From JAJFHI01 sp050633705 (GTDB taxonomy: Bacteria > Pseudomonadota > Alphaproteobacteria > Rhizobiales > Hyphomicrobiaceae), in NCBI GenBank assembly GCA_050633705.1, contig JBOEGZ010000004.1:186001-250000 (forward strand): a DNA stretch of 64,000 bases, written 5' to 3'. Below the pieces are notes generated by a model. That model was not told the origin of the DNA. It ran no database searches and worked only from the letters and a program-made list of their open reading frames with translations. The number at the start of each line of letters is the position of its first letter. Position 1 is the first letter of the stretch. Positions 62,423 to 64,000 of this stretch are shown here, piece by piece. Made by a program: the position numbers and the translations under genes.

Positions 62423-64000
62423 TATGTGTCAACCTTGTTTTCATCTTTGGTGTTGGGCGCGCGTGGTTTGGCAAATATCAGCCTTTGGTACACAAGTCCG
62501 ATACCGATTAAAACGGCTCCAAGGCATATAAACGATAATGCGCGCCAAAGCCCTGTGAGCTCCGCCAAATCATACAAACCGATTTTGAGTACCGTTGCCG
62601 TGAGAAGTCCAGCGGATGCGATGCGTGCTGGCAGCGATTGGCGGACCAACCCATAACCGAGAAACACAATCGCCAGCACCAACCAGGAGATATTGTACGC
62701 CCACATCTCGGCATCTGTTGTCGAAATACGCATGTTGATACGTTCGCCGTGGAACAGGTGGCGGACTTCCAAGGTAACGTAAGAAAATACCAGCACCAGT
62801 CCGAGGCAAGCCGCAAACAACGCATAATATTTGTTTTGCGGCTCATCCCGCAGTTGTTTTGCGACATAAAGTGCAAACAATCCGGGTAGTAAATAAGCCG
62901 GCAACAGCGAGCTCAATATGGCGCCGCCGGTCACCAATTCCGAACTGAAGTACGGGTTTTGTGTGCCAAGAAGTCCGATGACAGCCAGGAGGCCGGTCAA
63001 AACAGCAAACGCGATCCGCGCGACGGAAAACACAATATTTTTTGTACCGTCGAATAGTCTTGAGATCGCATAGGAAAATCCAAGACTTGTTAGCGCAAAC
63101 AAACCCATTTCCAAATGGCCGGTCGTTGACGCCAGAATGTTGCCATCGTGGACATAGTGGCGAATTTCAAAGAAGGCCAAAAAGGCCGCAAACACAATGG
63201 CAAGGGCTTGAGCAAATTTAACGGTTACGTCATCAACACCTTTGCGCCCGAGCATCCAGGCGGCCCCGCCAAATGCCAGCGCTGGGACACCGTAACCCAC
63301 AAGCAACCAGTTAAAGATTGGCCAGTTGCCAACCGCATCACCCATAATCCGTGGATCCCAAATCAGGCGACCGAGGACGATCAAGCCGATTGGAATAATG
63401 ATGTAACGCAAGATTGGCATGTCACGCTTAACAGCAACATAGGCTGCACCAAATGCGGTCAAGGCGAAGGCCATTGTCAGATAGCCACGTCCGAGACATG
63501 TCACAAGCGCGAATGAGAGCGCGCCAACCGCCCCTACAGCGGCAATACTTGCCACCATATGACCAACGCGATTTTCTTCAATCTTGCCCCGCGCGTCAAA
63601 ACGGTCGGCCAGAACGGCGAAGAGTGCCGCGAGTGCGGCACCAACCAACCCGAACGGCAATGAGAAATCAAAATGTGTGACTCGCAAATAGCTCAATGCC
63701 AGCGCCAGTAATATGGGTGAGGTCATGGCGATGGCGTATGACAGGGCTGGCAAAAATTGCAGGTTTGGCCCGCGGTAAAGGCGATACGCGGTCACAGCGG
63801 TCAGGCCCAAAGACGATAGCGTTGCAAATTGTAAAAAGCTTGAGACGTCTTCAGGCAAGCGCACAAACAACGTTGGTGGCATGCGAGGGACAATGTCGCC
63901 GACTTGGTCAGACCAAATGTAAAGCGTCGTGACGATTATTAATCCGGCCAGTGCAGTCGCGCCTGCGACAACGGCATTAAAGAAACCGGTGGTAGTTAGA
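62422..64000 (-). CDS. DUF2339 multi-pass membrane protein, 5' end outside the window
   Basis: The frame stays open to the last base, so the N-terminus is cut off by the window edge; at least 525 residues are present. They form a long series of membrane helices (12 or more), with short polar loops such as RLIWDPRIMGDAVGN and a late RHLFHGERINMR. This pattern fits the DUF2339 family of large integral membrane proteins of unknown function. No catalytic motif is apparent. Confidence 0.8.
   Translation of the reverse strand, partial: LTTTGFFNAVVAGATALAGLIIVTTLYIWSDQVGDIVPRMPPTLFVRLPEDVSSFLQFATLSSLGLTAVTAYRLYRGPNLQFLPALSYAIAMTSPILLALALSYLRVTHFDFSLPFGLVGAALAALFAVLADRFDARGKIEENRVGHMVASIAAVGAVGALSFALVTCLGRGYLTMAFALTAFGAAYVAVKRDMPILRYIIIPIGLIVLGRLIWDPRIMGDAVGNWPIFNWLLVGYGVPALAFGGAAWMLGRKGVDDVTVKFAQALAIVFAAFLAFFEIRHYVHDGNILASTTGHLEMGLFALTSLGFSYAISRLFDGTKNIVFSVARIAFAVLTGLLAVIGLLGTQNPYFSSELVTGGAILSSLLPAYLLPGLFALYVAKQLRDEPQNKYYALFAACLGLVLVFSYVTLEVRHLFHGERINMRISTTDAEMWAYNISWLVLAIVFLGYGLVRQSLPARIASAGLLTATVLKIGLYDLAELTGLWRALSFICLGAVLIGIGLVYQRLIFAKPRAPNTKDENKVDT

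Noticed and set aside
1..64000. Prophage, transposon, CRISPR or tRNA genes
   Set aside because: No integrase, transposase, spaced repeats or tRNA T-loop motif was found on reading both strands; tRNAscan-SE and a CRISPR finder could confirm this.

Overview
The window is a gene-dense stretch of what looks like an alphaproteobacterial chromosome, with about 57 protein genes on both strands. I see no rRNA, tRNA, CRISPR array, insertion sequence or prophage. The assignment rests on gene families and order. These include rpiA followed by a DUF2059 gene and gor, an aminotransferase-hom-glpX cluster, a liv operon carrying a small extra membrane gene after livF, CpaC/CpaD/TadD pilus proteins, a class II DAHP synthase, and efp facing epmA-epmB. 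The efp/epm layout and the rpiA-DUF2059-gor order fit Hyphomicrobiales-like relatives best. That placement is an inference. Base composition looks balanced by eye.

Layout. 1-7.0 kb: end of a DUF4384 protein, an ornithine-type decarboxylase, TusA-like protein, MMPL exporter, small cysteine-rich periplasmic protein, phosphoglycolate phosphatase. 7.2-13.7 kb: succinate-semialdehyde dehydrogenase, rpiA, DUF2059, glutathione reductase, SDR, YbdK-type ligase. 13.9-19.5 kb: DAHP synthase, permuted NlpC/P60-type protein, nadE, gltX. 19.6-24 kb: egtB-egtD (ergothioneine), bpt, a small membrane protein. 24.7-29 kb: cpaC-cpaD, a small CDF-like transporter behind a structured leader, tadD. 29.6-33.6 kb: a small conserved protein, metY, phaC, a small lipoprotein. 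34-37.7 kb: aminotransferase-hom-glpX, closed by a terminator. 37.8-43.7 kb: fadE-fadJ-fadI operon (leftward) with a palindromic operator over its promoter. 44.1-51.6 kb: CDGSH protein, then livHMGF, a small membrane gene, livK and a divergent second binding protein. 51.7-55.5 kb: small conserved gene, P1 peptidase, small membrane protein, purB, lipoprotein. 55.5-58.4 kb: GT87-type mannosyltransferase, a 47-residue secreted peptide, di-haem peroxidase. 58.5-64 kb: membrane protein, epmB-epmA facing efp, and the cut-off DUF2339 membrane protein.

How the genes work together. Several complete small modules are visible: fatty-acid beta-oxidation, branched-chain amino-acid or amide uptake, EF-P beta-lysylation (EF-P keeps the target Lys34), the EgtB-EgtD core of ergothioneine synthesis, and aminotransferase plus homoserine dehydrogenase feeding methionine/threonine with metY nearby. 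PhaC would store carbon as polyhydroxyalkanoate. The Tad pilus locus is only a fragment: the secretin, CpaD and TadD are here, while pilin, prepilin peptidase, ATPases and CpaB are not.

I found no convincing wholly new multigene system. The most interesting unexplained signals are RNA-scale or DNA-scale structures. They are a nested hairpin leader before the CDF-like gene, an operator-like palindrome over the fadE promoter, a structured gltX leader and a leftward orphan terminator near 52.24 kb. Several small conserved or secreted proteins also stand out.
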